Below the pieces are notes generated by a model. That model ran no database searches. It saw only the letters and a program-made list of their open reading frames with translations, and had not been told where the DNA came from. Below, one piece after another: positions 48,846 through 58,684 of a DNA stretch of 64,000 nucleotides. Origin of the DNA: Cardinium endosymbiont cBtQ1 of Bemisia tabaci (GTDB lineage Bacteria; Bacteroidota; Bacteroidia; Cytophagales; Amoebophilaceae); NCBI RefSeq assembly GCF_000689375.1, contig NZ_CBQZ010000001.1, forward strand, positions 547,946 through 611,945, read 5' to 3'. The translations under genes were made by a program, and so were the position numbers. Each line of letters starts with the position of its first letter. Position 1 is the first letter of the stretch.

Positions 48846-49625
48846 GCGAATACATAACTGAATTTTCGTTTTTGGAAATACTGTATTAATAGCATCTGGA
48901 AATCCTGTTAATCCATCAACACAAGCAATAAAAATATCCTTAATACCACGATTATTTAATTCAGTTAATACTGAAAGCCAAAATTTTGCACCTTCGGTTT
49001 CTGCTATCCATAAGCCAAGTAATTCCTTTTGTCCTTGACAATTAATGGCTAATGCCAAATAAATTGATTTATTGATTACCCGTTTATCTTCATGACACTT
49101 GATAACAATACAATCTAAATATAGTATGGGATATACTTTTTCTAATGGACGATTCTGCCAAATAGTAATCTCTTCAATAACAGATTCAGTTACTTTAGAA
49201 ATTAAGCTGTGTGATACCTCTGTACCGTATAGATCTTTGAACGTATCTGAAATATCTCGGGTGGTCATCCCTCTGGCATAAAGAGCCAGAATTTGTTCAT
49301 CAAATTCTAGCAACCGAGTTTGACCTTTCAGAATAATTTGAGGATCAAATGTGCTGTTGCGGTCACGGGGCGTATTAATTTCCATTTCGCCAAAATCACC
49401 CTTTAACCGCTTAGGAGAGTAACCGTTACGGCTATTTCCTGTGTTCCTGCCTTCTACAGAATGATTTTCATACCCAAGATGAGATTCTAGTTCTGCATCC
49501 ATAGCACGTTCTACCGTGAGTTTTAATAGTTGCTTACTCAGAACAGCTAAATCTTTTTCACTCTTAATAGACTTCGATAATTCATTTAGTAGGTTTGGAT
49601 CTATATGTATTTGTTGTGCTTCCAT
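48846..49625 (-). pseudogene. IS256-family transposase, 5' exon
   Basis: Carries the N-terminal part (KSIKSEKDLAVLSKQLLKLT, GNSRNGYSPKRLKGDFGEME, ALYARGMTTRDISDTFKDLYG) and the first catalytic Asp in YPILYLDCIVIK, then the second in IFIACVDGLTGFPDAIN, ending KIQLCI at the intron. The unspliced frame reads on to 48753 as nonsense. Confidence 0.85.
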
Positions 49626-49712
49626 TGCTTATGACTCATTTATTAATACCGTTTTAACGCGGTATATTAATTAATAATAAATAAGCATTTACACAATTTT
49701 ATTTACAAACTC

Positions 49713-51091
49713 TAATTTTATTGTAATCAGTCGTAGGTTATGAGCAATAGCACATAAAATAACGTTAAGTTTATCTCCTAGAATACCTTTCAAATAGTTA
49801 ACAGATAATTTACCATCGGATTTCATATGACCAATATGCGGTTCAATAGAAGATCTTCTTTTTATAGCTTTTTTTAGAGCAGGCGTTATTCCCCTTTTAG
49901 AACCACTTATAAATATATTACATTCACTAACAGGTATATTATTACCCCGGTAGGCTTTATCTACAAAAGCATACTTTACTTTGGTACCAGATAATTGCTC
50001 GGCTTGTAATAAACTCTTCTGCAAAGTATGGCCATCGTAAGCATTAGGATGTATTGCTTCTGTTGAAACAATTAAACCTTTTTTATGCGTTACTGTAAAT
50101 TGTACCTTGCAACCAAACTCATAAGGATGTTTAGACTTACCTTTACTTACTACAGTAGACGGATGGTTCATGGATGCTATAAATTTTATCTTTACTTTTT
50201 TTGATTGGTTTATAAGTTTTTACTTATAGATAGTAGATTGGTAAATTGATTCCGTATTAGATCATCAGAGGATTGTATAGAACGTTCTACATCTCTGACT
50301 ACTCTACCAAGATAGGTTTTTAATGTTTTAATGCCTTTAGATAAACGTTTATACTGTTTAGCATGAGCATAGCAATCAACTTTACGTTTGATAGATAGAC
50401 CTAAACGCTGATAAGTTTGACGCAGTTTAATACCTGTTTTCTTGGCTATACTGACCAATTTTTCTCTGGATTTATTAAGCAAAGAAGAGTCAGTTGGGTA
50501 ACGGATATTTTTCTCCATTACAGTAGTATCAGCTATAACTTTTTCAAGTTCTTTTCGGGTCAGTACTTTTTTTTTAGCGCTAAGTCTATAGTCATAGATA
50601 AAATCTTATTGAGACCTTCTTGACCTAATCTATGGCGCCAACGGGTCAATGAACTGGGGTTACAAGGCATCTTAAACTGAAAATAATCATATCCACAAAA
50701 GTATTGCCAATAAGGGTTTTCTACCCATCTAACCACTACTTGTTCATCAGAAATATTATACATATGACTGATAATGAGAAGACCTATAATTAAACGAATA
50801 GGCAAAGGAGGTTGACCAGGTCCATAGCTAAAACCGCGGTCTAAATCTGATGCTAAGGAGTGAAAAGGAATCGAATCAGATAACTGGAATAATGGATGTT
50901 TCGGGTTGAGAAAACTAGATAAGCGTTGCTCAAACAAACGCTCAAGGCTATTATTTATTTTCTTAGATTTCATCCTTATTTTGCAAGCTTTTTATACAAA
51001 ACAACCTAAAAACTGGTTATTAACCATATATAAATTTAACCATTTATTTGCTGATTAACAAATAATTATATGGTATTTCAGGGCCGACTAA
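49713..51091 (-). mobile_element. IS-A copy, left end missing
   Basis: Right terminus CAGGGCCGAC at 51082-51091 and ORF1 50560-50973 are intact. The left end is lost at about 49719, where IS256 sequence abuts. ORF2 is split into 50518-50210 and 50171-49689 by a T deletion at about 50219 and a T insertion at about 50152. Confidence 0.88.
50560..50973 (-). CDS. IS-A transposase ORF1 (fourth copy)
   Basis: 137 residues, identical in outline to the other ORF1 copies, ending at the A9 run. Without an intact ORF2 it cannot support transposition alone. Confidence 0.78.
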   Translation of the reverse strand: MKSKKINNSLERLFEQRLSSFLNPKHPLFQLSDSIPFHSLASDLDRGFSYGPGQPPLPIRLIIGLLIISHMYNISDEQVVVRWVENPYWQYFCGYDYFQFKMPCNPSSLTRWRHRLGQEGLNKILSMTIDLALKKKY

Positions 51092-51594
51092 ATACTTTGT
51101 TAGAACAAGCCCTTTGTACCTTACAAACTTTAATGGCTGTTGAATCCATAAAATAACAACCTGTTATTGTCTTAGAAAGACTATGCGTAAAGAAATACAT
51201 AGGAACTAATGTTCTTTTTACTAGTGATATGAATCTATTATAGCTCACTAATGTTCTAAACTCACTTGAGTGAAATTGCTCTAAATGAATATAATACATC
51301 TTAAAATTTCTAAAACCTATTAGATGAAAAGCAATTAGTATAGTCATTATTTCGCTTAAGTTAAGAGAACAAGTTCTAGTGGGTTTTCTTGTGGGCTCTG
51401 TTAACAGCTTTTTCTCCATATAAGGCATAAATTTTATTAAAAACTCATCTACCATATAATATATTTCTACTAATTTGTCTACATTCATAAGCGGCTCCTT
51501 TAGTTTTTAGAGGTAATTTTCAATCACCTAAATTTAAAACTCAAAGAAGCTTCTTTATACGCAAATATGAAAATCTAATCCAGAGTTCAGGTTA
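51092..51594 (-). mobile_element. IS-C2 5' fragment
   Basis: The right-hand 500 bp of IS-C2, with the transposase N-terminal 132 residues (MNVDKLVEIYYMVDEFLIKF to ACSNKVF) and the end AATCCAGAGTTCAGGTT. Truncated at 51092 by IS-A. It preserves the correct 5' frame that the 39.5-kb copy lost. Confidence 0.88.
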
Positions 51595-51643
51595 ATAACA
51601 AAGTTAACGGGTTAAAACGTTAGTGATAAATGAGTGATAAGCA

Positions 51644-51862
51644 ATGGAACACCAACAAATAAATATAGATCCAAATGTATTAAATGCATTATCGAAATCT
51701 ATTAAGAGTGAAAAAGATTTAGCTATTCTGAGCAAGCAACTATTAAAGCTCACGGTAGAACGTGCTATGGATGCAGAATTAGACGCTCATCTTGGTTATG
51801 AAAAACATTCTATAGAAGGCAGGAACACGGGGAATAGTCGTAATGGTTACTCAGCTAAGTGA
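51644..51862 (+). pseudogene. IS256-type transposase N-terminal fragment
   Basis: 72 residues, MEHQQINIDPNVLNALSKSI through GNSRNGYSAK, similar to but distinct from the copy at 49625 (ELDAHLGYEKHSIEGR versus ELESHLGYENHSVEGR). It is cut at 51862 by fusion to another IS. Confidence 0.85.
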
Positions 51863-51976
51863 TTAAAAGCATTAAAAGGAAAAACACCTTGGGAAAGTAT
51901 TTTAGATGAATGGAAAAAAATCCACATTTATTTAATAATAATCCAAACCACTTCTTAGTGGGACTAAACAGCTAGA
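51860..51976 (+). pseudogene. Integrase-core (IS481/IS3-like) C-terminal relic
   Basis: The frame LKALKGKTPWESILDEWKK, then (after one missing A) NPHLFNNNPNHFLVGLNS with a stop at 51974-51976, resembles the C-terminus of IS481-type integrase-core transposases (LKGKTPWExI). It is the only trace of this element in the window. Confidence 0.5.
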
Positions 51977-52036
51977 GCGATGCAAAGTCAAGTTATCAAA
52001 CTAAAAAATTTTATATATACTTGAAATAAATAACCT

Positions 52037-52594
52037 ATGGGTGGAAAAATTATTATAGGCCTAGATCCTGGAAGTGTGATTATGGGCTTTGGTATTATTC
52101 AAGAATCAGCAATAGGTAGCACTATAAAACCAATAGACTATGGTATTTTGGAATTACAAAAATACAAAGGACATATGTTACGGATGCGTCACATCTATTT
52201 ACATATGGTAGCATTATTGAAAAAATATAGCCCAGATGCAGTAGCAATTGAGTCAATTTTTTATGGATCGAATGTACAATCTATGCTTAAGTTAGGAAGG
52301 GCACAAGGAGTAGCAATTGCAGCAGCTTTAGCGTGTGAAATGCCTATTACAGAATATGCGCCACGTAAGGTAAAACAAGCGGTTACAGGAAACGGCAATG
52401 CGTCCAAGGAACAAGTGGCTGCTATGGTGGGCTACCTCCTTAACCTATCTATTCCGTCTACTTTTTTAGATGCTTCAGATGCACTGGCAGTAGCTTTATG
52501 CCATAGCCAACAACGTTTATCTTCTACTGCTAAGCCGAAAAGTTGGTCTCAATTTGTAATAGCACACCCTAATCGCAAGTTATCTCTTTGTTGA
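52037..52594 (+). CDS. ruvC: Crossover junction endodeoxyribonuclease RuvC
   Basis: RuvC resolves Holliday junctions moved by RuvAB. The 185-residue protein has the RNase H-like catalytic set: Asp10 in IIIGLDPGS, Glu72 in VAIESIFYG, and Asp145/Asp148 in FLDASDALAVALCH. The start is the ATG after a T/A-rich leader. It stands in IS wreckage with IS remnants on both sides. Confidence 0.95.
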   Translation: MGGKIIIGLDPGSVIMGFGIIQESAIGSTIKPIDYGILELQKYKGHMLRMRHIYLHMVALLKKYSPDAVAIESIFYGSNVQSMLKLGRAQGVAIAAALACEMPITEYAPRKVKQAVTGNGNASKEQVAAMVGYLLNLSIPSTFLDASDALAVALCHSQQRLSSTAKPKSWSQFVIAHPNRKLSLC

Positions 52595-52618
52595 GTGTTA
52601 ACGAGCGGCTCTGTCTAC

Positions 52619-52665
52619 TTAGTCGTCCCTGAAATACTATATAATTATTTGTTAATCAGCAAAAA
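52619..52665 (-). mobile_element. IS-A terminal remnant
   Basis: About 45 bp matching the right end of IS-A in inverse orientation (GTCGTCCCTGAAATACTATA with one substitution in the terminal repeat), 25 bp downstream of ruvC. Confidence 0.6.
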
Positions 52666-52771
52666 TATAAAAAATTCTTTTGAGAACCTCGCTAAACTAA
52701 TGGCTCGATAATACCCAAATTTAAGATAAAGGGGAGACCTATAGAAAATCAACTACAGATACGACAGGACC
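52666..52771 (+). mobile_element. IS6-like terminal remnant
   Basis: About 105 bp similar to the 3' end of an IS6-like transposase gene (read through GAGAACCTCGCTAAACTAAT) and its terminus ACGACAGGACC. Same family as the relic at 61248-61523, distinct from IS-B. Confidence 0.55.
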
Positions 52772-52785
52772 TTAAGGCCGACCAA

Positions 52786-54531
52786 TTAGTAAGCTACTTC
52801 CAACATAAATCGTTCTTGGAGTAGTGCTATGGCACCGTTTTTTTTGCTCAAGTACTTTAATTTTTCTTGATCTGTATAAGGTTTTTCGGGAACAATCTGG
52901 TTCACCAAAATACCTTGAACATTCATGGTAGGATGATTCAATTTTTTGCGCATTGTAGGTAAAAGTTCTTCTTTTAGACTTTGTAACAGCTCTGCTTGTA
53001 CTGGATTGATCAATGAAATGGTTACAACCGAACCTTCTATCTTGATGGGCTGACCCATAAGATGATAAGCAGCTATACAACCATTATTTTTAAGTTGTTG
53101 CCTATAATCAGCAAGACAAGTTTGAACCATCTCTTCCGATATTGCTTCCTCCCCATCACATCCATTTTCTATTTTTTTTTTTAAATCGGGCGTATTTGAT
53201 TTTTTATTTGCAGCCAATGAAGCCTTTAGGCTTGCTAAGTTAGGAATAGCTATGGTCTCTGGCTGTTGAGTAGAGGTTACTGGCTTGAGAGCCAGATGGT
53301 CCAAGGTATCGTTTGATTGGGCCAGTCGCGTTAGAGATGATCTTGCGGAATCGGCTGATCTAGATTTAGCTATAACGGCTTCTTGCGAGTGATCTGATTT
53401 GGGTAACGGGTCTATTGTGCTTTTTGGAATAGACAGATGGGCAGTAGCTAGTTCAATCAGTGCCAACTCTACATGCAATCTTTGGTGTTGACTAGATTTA
53501 TAGCCTATATCACACTGGTTTAAACGTGTCAAGGCTTTCAATAAAAAAGGCATGGTGCATCTAGTAGCATATTCAGCATAACGTGGACGAATATTATCAG
53601 TAACCTCTAAAAGCGGAAGCGTAGCACTGTCTTTACAAACCAATACGTTGCGTAAATGTTCGGCCAATCCTACTATAAAATGGTGCCCATTAAATCCTTT
53701 GCGTAAGACCGCATCATAGAGAGAAAGGACCGTAGCAATATTACCTGTCAAGCAAGCTTCTGTACATTTAAAATAATAGTCATAATCCAAGATTTGAAGA
53801 TGATCACGTGTATTGGCATAGGTAATGGTACCGCCTATACCTGCGGAAGCAGTGATCAGATCAAACATAGAAAGTGCATCCCGCATCGCACCTTCTGCTT
53901 TTTGGGCAATCAACTGTAGTGCAGATTCTTCATAACCAATAGACACTTGTCTAGCAATTGTTTTAAGCTGTGTAACAATATCTTCTAATTTAATTCTGTT
54001 AAAATTAAAGATTTGACAACGAGATAAAATGGTAGCTAAAACTTTGTGCCGTTCTGTAGTAGCTAATATAAATATAGCATAACTAGGGGGCTCTTCAAGT
54101 GTTTTAAGCAAGGCATTAAAGGCAGCATTAGAGAGCATATGGACCTCATCTATAATGTATACCTTATATTTACCCGTTTGAGGCACGTAGCGGACCTGAC
54201 TCACTAGATCACGCATATCTTCTACAGAGTTATGAGAGGCTGCATCTAACTCGTAGACATGCAGCGCGCGATTGCTACTTAAGCTAAGGCAATTGGCACA
54301 ATGGTTACAAGGCTCTGCTGTTGCTGTAATTTGTAAGCAATTAATAGCTTTAGCCAATATACGCGCACAAGTGGTTTTGCCCACACCACGTGGACCACAA
54401 AAAAGAAAAGCATGTGCAAGTTGTTGGGTAGCTATTGCATTCTTTAGTGTGGTTGTAATGTGGGACTGACTGATTACATCTTTAAAAGTAGTAGGACGGT
54501 ATTTTCGTGCAGAAACTACAAATTGGGTCAT
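52786..54531 (-). CDS. dnaX: DNA polymerase III subunits gamma/tau
   Basis: The clamp-loader ATPase. The 581-residue protein has Walker A GPRGVGKT at 46-53, a four-Cys zinc module (Cys65, 75, 78, 81), IIDEVHMLSNAAFNALLKTLEEPP with Walker B, and the SRC-type motif ILSRCQIFNF. A variable linker and C-terminal tau-type region (LADYRQQLKNNGCIAAYHLM...) complete it. No obvious frameshift site for gamma was found. It lies 30 bp downstream of dnaJ on the same strand. Confidence 0.96.
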   Translation of the reverse strand: MTQFVVSARKYRPTTFKDVISQSHITTTLKNAIATQQLAHAFLFCGPRGVGKTTCARILAKAINCLQITATAEPCNHCANCLSLSSNRALHVYELDAASHNSVEDMRDLVSQVRYVPQTGKYKVYIIDEVHMLSNAAFNALLKTLEEPPSYAIFILATTERHKVLATILSRCQIFNFNRIKLEDIVTQLKTIARQVSIGYEESALQLIAQKAEGAMRDALSMFDLITASAGIGGTITYANTRDHLQILDYDYYFKCTEACLTGNIATVLSLYDAVLRKGFNGHHFIVGLAEHLRNVLVCKDSATLPLLEVTDNIRPRYAEYATRCTMPFLLKALTRLNQCDIGYKSSQHQRLHVELALIELATAHLSIPKSTIDPLPKSDHSQEAVIAKSRSADSARSSLTRLAQSNDTLDHLALKPVTSTQQPETIAIPNLASLKASLAANKKSNTPDLKKKIENGCDGEEAISEEMVQTCLADYRQQLKNNGCIAAYHLMGQPIKIEGSVVTISLINPVQAELLQSLKEELLPTMRKKLNHPTMNVQGILVNQIVPEKPYTDQEKLKYLSKKNGAIALLQERFMLEVAY

Positions 54532-54561
54532 AGGAATAGTTTAAACGATAGCATATTGGCT

Positions 54562-55695
54562 CTATCCTTGAAAAAAAGATTTGATCCGATCAAAAAAGCT
54601 TTCTTCTTTCTTATTTGGTTTAGGTATAAAGTTAGGCGAGTCTTGAAGAGAAAGCAGAATCTCTTTTTCTTCTTTTGTAAGCTCTTTTGGGATCCAAACT
54701 TGGATAAAAACCAACTGATCTCCCTTTTTACCATAACCATTTATATCTGTAATACCCTTTCCTTTTAATTTAAAAACCTCGCTACATGATGTTCCAGGTG
54801 GAATTTTAAGCCGAACTTTTCCATATATAGTAGGGACTTCCATTTCGCAACCTAGGGTCACATCTATAAAGCTAACGTGTAAAGTATAACAAATATTATT
54901 GCCTTTACGCTTTAAAAGATCATTTTCTTCTTCGTCTATTTGGATAATCAAACTACCTGGTGTACCGCCACGGAGTGGCGCGTTTCCTTTGCCACGTAGG
55001 GTTAGCTCCATATTTTTTTTTACCCCCTTAGGTACTTTAAAGGTAATAAAATCTTCTATAAATTTTCTTCCTTCTCCTTGACAATCACTACAAGCTGTTT
55101 TAATACGGCTACCCGTTCCCGTACAATGGTTACAAATGGATTCTGTAAGCATATTGCCCAGCATGGTTTGGGTCGTTTTACGAACCACACCTTGCCCTTT
55201 ACAAGAGACACATTTTTCTACAGAAAGTCCGTTTTTTGCTCCATTACCTCCACATGCCTCACAACTTGTATAACGTTTTACTTTGACTTTTTTTTCAGTA
55301 CCTAATGCAACCTCTTCAAGGGTTAGTTTGATTTTTATACGTAAGTCTTCGCCACGATTAGCGGCCTGCCGTGTTCTTCTTCCGCTACTAAAAAAACTAC
55401 TAAAAGGCGAATCTTGAAATAGATCATTCAAATCACCCTCAAAAATATCACCTTCATAAGACCTACTTCCTCCTTGGCATCCACTTGTACCAAATTGATC
55501 ATATTGGTGTTTCTTCTCTGGGTTACTTAGGACATCATAGGCTTCTGTAGCAGCTTTAAATTTTTCTTCTGCTCCTTTATTTCCTGGATTTTTATCAGGA
55601 TGGTATTGCATCGCTATCTTTCGATAGGCTTTTTTAATCTCTTCTGCAGTAGCATTGCGTTCTACACCCAGAATATTGTAATAATCTTTTTCCAT
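54562..55695 (-). CDS. dnaJ: Chaperone DnaJ
   Basis: A full type I DnaJ of 377 residues. J domain with HPD in [11 protein letters not shown], a G/F-rich stretch, then four CxxCxGxG-type zinc repeats ([32 protein letters not shown]), and two C-terminal beta domains. It stimulates DnaK. Its start directly abuts the grpE stop (no gap), so the pair is translationally coupled. Confidence 0.97.
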   Translation of the reverse strand: MEKDYYNILGVERNATAEEIKKAYRKIAMQYHPDKNPGNKGAEEKFKAATEAYDVLSNPEKKHQYDQFGTSGCQGGSRSYEGDIFEGDLNDLFQDSPFSSFFSSGRRTRQAANRGEDLRIKIKLTLEEVALGTEKKVKVKRYTSCEACGGNGAKNGLSVEKCVSCKGQGVVRKTTQTMLGNMLTESICNHCTGTGSRIKTACSDCQGEGRKFIEDFITFKVPKGVKKNMELTLRGKGNAPLRGGTPGSLIIQIDEEENDLLKRKGNNICYTLHVSFIDVTLGCEMEVPTIYGKVRLKIPPGTSCSEVFKLKGKGITDINGYGKKGDQLVFIQVWIPKELTKEEKEILLSLQDSPNFIPKPNKKEESFFDRIKSFFQG

Positions 55696-56424
55696 TTATA
55701 CTCCAATTATAACTTTAGCGAAGCGTAACACATATTCATTAATTAGGTATCCTTTTTCTACTACTGTTACAATTTTTCCTTGCATTTCCAGATTATCTAC
55801 TGGTTGCTGCATAATCGCTTCATGCAGGTCGGCATTAAATGCACTGCCTTGCTCTATGGCTATTTCTTGTACACCACACTTTTTTAAAAAACCACATAAT
55901 TTATCATAAATTAGTTTGATGCCTTCAAGATGTTGAACGACTGCTTGTGTACCTTGTAAGGCCATCATACATCGCTCAAAATCATCTACAATCGGTAAAA
56001 GTTCTTTTAATATTTTCTTATTGTCCCTATCGGTACGGTCTCTATGTTCCTTAGTGGTACGCTTCTTAAAATTATCAAATTCAGCATAAAGGCGAAGGTA
56101 TTTGTCATTTGTTTCCTTTAGTAGTGATTGCAGTTGCTCGAATGAACTTATATCAGGATTCGACATTTGCTTATCTGCATTATCTAGCCTGTTACGTGAC
56201 TGACAACAACCCATATGCAATTCTGTTTCTTGTAGATTGTCACAATTTATTTGATTTTCGACCTCTTGTCGGCTACAGCAGCATGGTTGATCCATAATTT
56301 CTTCACCACTACAGCAACATGACTCACTGGTTTTGGTTCCTCCATTACAGCAATCTGTTTGGTTTTTATCTACTTCTGATGCGCAGCATCCTGTTTGATT
56401 TGTATGTGTATCTTGTAACTTCAT
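55696..56424 (-). CDS. grpE: GrpE nucleotide exchange factor with cysteine-rich N-terminal extension
   Basis: GrpE releases ADP from DnaK. The C-terminal ~150 residues are standard: a long coiled coil (KYLRLYAEFDNFKKRTTKEH), LLPIVDDFERCM, and the beta domain ending VLRFAKVIIGV. The first ~75 residues are unusual: 13 cysteines in six clusters (12-14, 25-26, 36-38, 48-50, 61, 73-74) separated by Gln/Glu/Asn-rich spacers. The extension might bind metal or form disulfides. It is not explained by the GrpE fold. The Met at 56424 is used; no internal Met between residues 71 and 85 offers a clearly better start. Confidence 0.92.
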   Translation of the reverse strand: MKLQDTHTNQTGCCASEVDKNQTDCCNGGTKTSESCCCSGEEIMDQPCCCSRQEVENQINCDNLQETELHMGCCQSRNRLDNADKQMSNPDISSFEQLQSLLKETNDKYLRLYAEFDNFKKRTTKEHRDRTDRDNKKILKELLPIVDDFERCMMALQGTQAVVQHLEGIKLIYDKLCGFLKKCGVQEIAIEQGSAFNADLHEAIMQQPVDNLEMQGKIVTVVEKGYLINEYVLRFAKVIIGV

Positions 56425-56557
56425 GTTTTATATGTATTGAATATGATGAGATGGTCTGATGATTGAAATATAAAAGTTAAAAGTAATCGTTTCCATTAAT
56501 CCTATATGGTTATGCAATTTTTTTGCCAAATGCTTTTGATAATGTCAAATTGTCATA

Positions 56558-57157
56558 TCAAACGACACCCTGCTTTGGATATTTTCCAAGTATGTTTCGG
56601 TAAAAACTTTGAATATTTGCTATATCTTTTTCTATGTTACCTGTAGGATAAAAGGTTGGACCCAATCCCATTTCTTTTTTAGCATAGTGTATATATCCTA
56701 AAATAATTGGAACATTTGCTGCTTCAGCTAATCTATAAAATCCTGTTTTCCAGCGTTTTACATAACTTCTTGTACCCTCAGGTGCAATTGCTAGTACAAG
56801 CGCATCTGCGCTATTGAGCATCTCTGCCATTACAGCTACCATATTGGCCTGCTTGGTTGTTTTATTTCTATCTATTGGAATAGCGCCCAGCTTTTTCATT
56901 AGATAGGAAAGTGGAAAAAACATTACTTCTTTTTTTATGGCAAATCTAATCGCTACATTGGGATGGCTAAGTTTAAATAACATGCCATAAAAAAAATCCC
57001 AATTGCTAGTATGTGGCGCCAATGCCATAACTGCTTTTTTCCAAGTGGTTGGATGCGTTGTGTTGTTGATTTTCCAGCCTAAAAACTTAATAAGAACCAT
57101 TGCAGATTTTTGGATCCAACTCCCTGCTGGCTTGGTTGTACTATTTTTTGAAGTCAT
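56558..57157 (-). CDS. Lysophospholipid acyltransferase (PlsC-like)
   Basis: The 199-residue protein carries acyltransferase motif HxxxxD in ALAPHTSNWDFFYG, the second motif (GAIPIDRNKTTKQANM) and motif III PEGTRS, with a hydrophobic N-terminal anchor. It likely acylates lysophosphatidic acid or a related acceptor at the inner membrane. Which acyl donor it uses cannot be told. Monocistronic, minus strand, downstream of the grpE promoter region. Confidence 0.85.
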   Translation of the reverse strand: MTSKNSTTKPAGSWIQKSAMVLIKFLGWKINNTTHPTTWKKAVMALAPHTSNWDFFYGMLFKLSHPNVAIRFAIKKEVMFFPLSYLMKKLGAIPIDRNKTTKQANMVAVMAEMLNSADALVLAIAPEGTRSYVKRWKTGFYRLAEAANVPIILGYIHYAKKEMGLGPTFYPTGNIEKDIANIQSFYRNILGKYPKQGVV

Positions 57158-57450
57158 GATGTGATGCGTTTCATTTAAATCGACTACAATATTATTGGGT
57201 GAAATGCAAGGTAAAAACTTTACCTTAGGATTGGGTACACTATTACAAACTTCAATTATTTTGGTCTAATGTTATCACTTTTATCTCTTTTTCGATAAAA
57301 AGCAAAGAAGGAAAATAGTTACTCAAAGCTATTAAAATTAATTTAAATATAATATGTACCAATCTATTCAATGACATGGTCAAGTTGATCATTTTTGTGA
57401 TGATTTATTGTTTATGAAAGAAAAAAATGGTAAAATTGTAGTGGTTATAA
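57158..57450. other. Intergenic region between plsC-like gene and tRNA-Asn
   Basis: About 290 bp, AT-rich. A TAAAATTG at about 57431 just ahead of the tRNA is a weak -7 box candidate. Nothing else was seen. Confidence 0.35.
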
Positions 57451-57524
57451 TCCTCCTTAGCTCAGTTGGTTAGAGCATTTGACTGTTAATCAAAGGGTCG
57501 CTGGTTCGAGTCCAGCAGGGGGAG
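57451..57524 (+). tRNA. tRNA-Asn (GTT)
   Basis: 74-nt cloverleaf. Acceptor arms TCCTCCT and AGGGGGA pair, the D arm TTAGCTCAGTTGGTTAGAGC is standard, the anticodon stem/loop is TTTGA-CTGTTAA-TCAAA with anticodon GTT, and the T arm contains GGTTCGAGTCC. CCA is not encoded. Confidence 0.95.
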
Positions 57525-57627
57525 CTTAAGCCATAGGTTTATCGGTCCTTAGTTATTGGCTTTTCTTTTTGGGGTATAGCAAGTCTTTAAATCGTATTTT
57601 GTCTTCAGTGTTTGTGATAGACCAAGA

Positions 57628-58542
57628 ATGAACTTTCTTTTGCAGCAATTTGAGACCTACCTCCGTTTGGAGCGTTTACTTGCCAAACATTCTATCAAAG
57701 CTTATCTTTCTGATGTAAGAAAATTTACCCAATTTTTGTTGAATAAAACGCTCACACCACTGACGGTTGATGACGCTCATATTCAGGAATTTTTAGCTAA
57801 ACTACACTACATCGGCATAAAGGCTACCAGTCAATCAAGAATGCTTTCTAGCTTGCGTCTTTTTTACAAGTTCTTATCCTTGGGTCACCACATCACTAAG
57901 GATCCTACTAAGCTTATAGAAAGTCCTCATTTAGGCAAACATCTACCATTTATTTTGTCTATATCTGAAATTGAGCACCTCATTAAGGCGATAGACCATT
58001 CTACACCAATTGGTGTACGCAATCGAGCTATCGTGGAAACACTTTATGGTACAGGGATACGTGTTTCTGAGTTGATCTCTTTAAAGTTAAGTCATATCTA
58101 CTTCGAAGAAAATTTTATACGTGTAATTGGAAAAGGTAATAAAGAACGTTTGATACCTATTGGTGCCATGGCACTAAAATATATTAAACTTTATATAGAG
58201 GGGGTCCGTACCCATATGAAGATAAAACCTGGATATTTAGATATTCTGTTTTTAAATCGACGCGGAAGCAGCTTAACTAGGGTGATGATTTTTTTAATGG
58301 TACAGGCACTTGCTAGAAAAGCCAAAATCAATGTAGAAGTAGGACCTCATGTTTTTAGACATTCCTTTGCAACACATTTAATAGAGGGAGGTGCAGATTT
58401 ACGTGCTATACAGGAGATGTTGGGACATAGTGCGCTTACCACTACCGAAATATATACACATTTGGACAGAAGTTATCTTAAACAAATCATGCAAGATTAC
58501 CACCCAAGAAGCCATCTAAACCATGACATACTCAAAGTTTAA
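57628..58542 (+). CDS. Tyrosine recombinase XerD/XerC
   Basis: It resolves chromosome dimers at dif-type sites with FtsK. The 304-residue protein has the N-terminal SAM-like core-binding domain (residues ~1-90) and the catalytic set Arg145 (GTGIRVSEL), Lys169 (VIGKGNKERLIP), His241 and Arg244 (HVFRHSFATH), His267 (GHSALTTTEIYTH) and Tyr276. It is closer to XerD by the RHSFATHL motif, but XerC cannot be excluded. Its TAA stop may lie at the edge of an IS6-like end (58540 on). Confidence 0.92.
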   Translation: MNFLLQQFETYLRLERLLAKHSIKAYLSDVRKFTQFLLNKTLTPLTVDDAHIQEFLAKLHYIGIKATSQSRMLSSLRLFYKFLSLGHHITKDPTKLIESPHLGKHLPFILSISEIEHLIKAIDHSTPIGVRNRAIVETLYGTGIRVSELISLKLSHIYFEENFIRVIGKGNKERLIPIGAMALKYIKLYIEGVRTHMKIKPGYLDILFLNRRGSSLTRVMIFLMVQALARKAKINVEVGPHVFRHSFATHLIEGGADLRAIQEMLGHSALTTTEIYTHLDRSYLKQIMQDYHPRSHLNHDILKV

Positions 58543-58586
58543 GACAAGATAGATACCCTAAAATCAACTACAGACGCGCGCGAGCC
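58540..58586 (+). mobile_element. Solo IS6-like end after the xer gene
   Basis: About 47 bp resembling the right end of the IS6-like element at 61248 (TTTAAGACAAG..., then ATCAACTACAGACGCG). Fragment only. Confidence 0.5.
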
Positions 58587-58611
58587 GCTATAGATGTAGA
58601 ATTAGAATAAG

Positions 58612-58684
58612 TGCCCCCTGCCGGAATCGAACCAGCAACCTACTGATTACAAATCAGTTGCTCTACCAGTTGAGCTAAGGAGGC
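58612..58684 (-). tRNA. tRNA-Thr (TGT)
   Basis: 73-nt cloverleaf on the minus strand. Acceptor stem GCCTCCT/AGGGGGC, D arm TAGCTCAACTGGTAGAGC, anticodon stem/loop ACTGA-TTTGTAA-TCAGT with anticodon TGT, T arm with GGTTCGATTCC. The discriminator is A and CCA is not encoded. Confidence 0.95.

Larger units (their letters stand above)
45391..49712 (-). mobile_element. IS256-type element split by a group II intron
   Basis: The terminal inverted repeats are recognisable: at 45391-45418 GAGCCTGTAAATGATTTTGT (continuing to GTGC), and at 49685-49712 the complement of a sequence starting GAGTTTGTAAATAAAATTGT. The transposase on the minus strand is in two exons, 49625 to about 48846 and about 45853 to 45424, separated by a group II intron. 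Spliced, it would be a near-complete mutator-type transposase. Confidence 0.85.
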
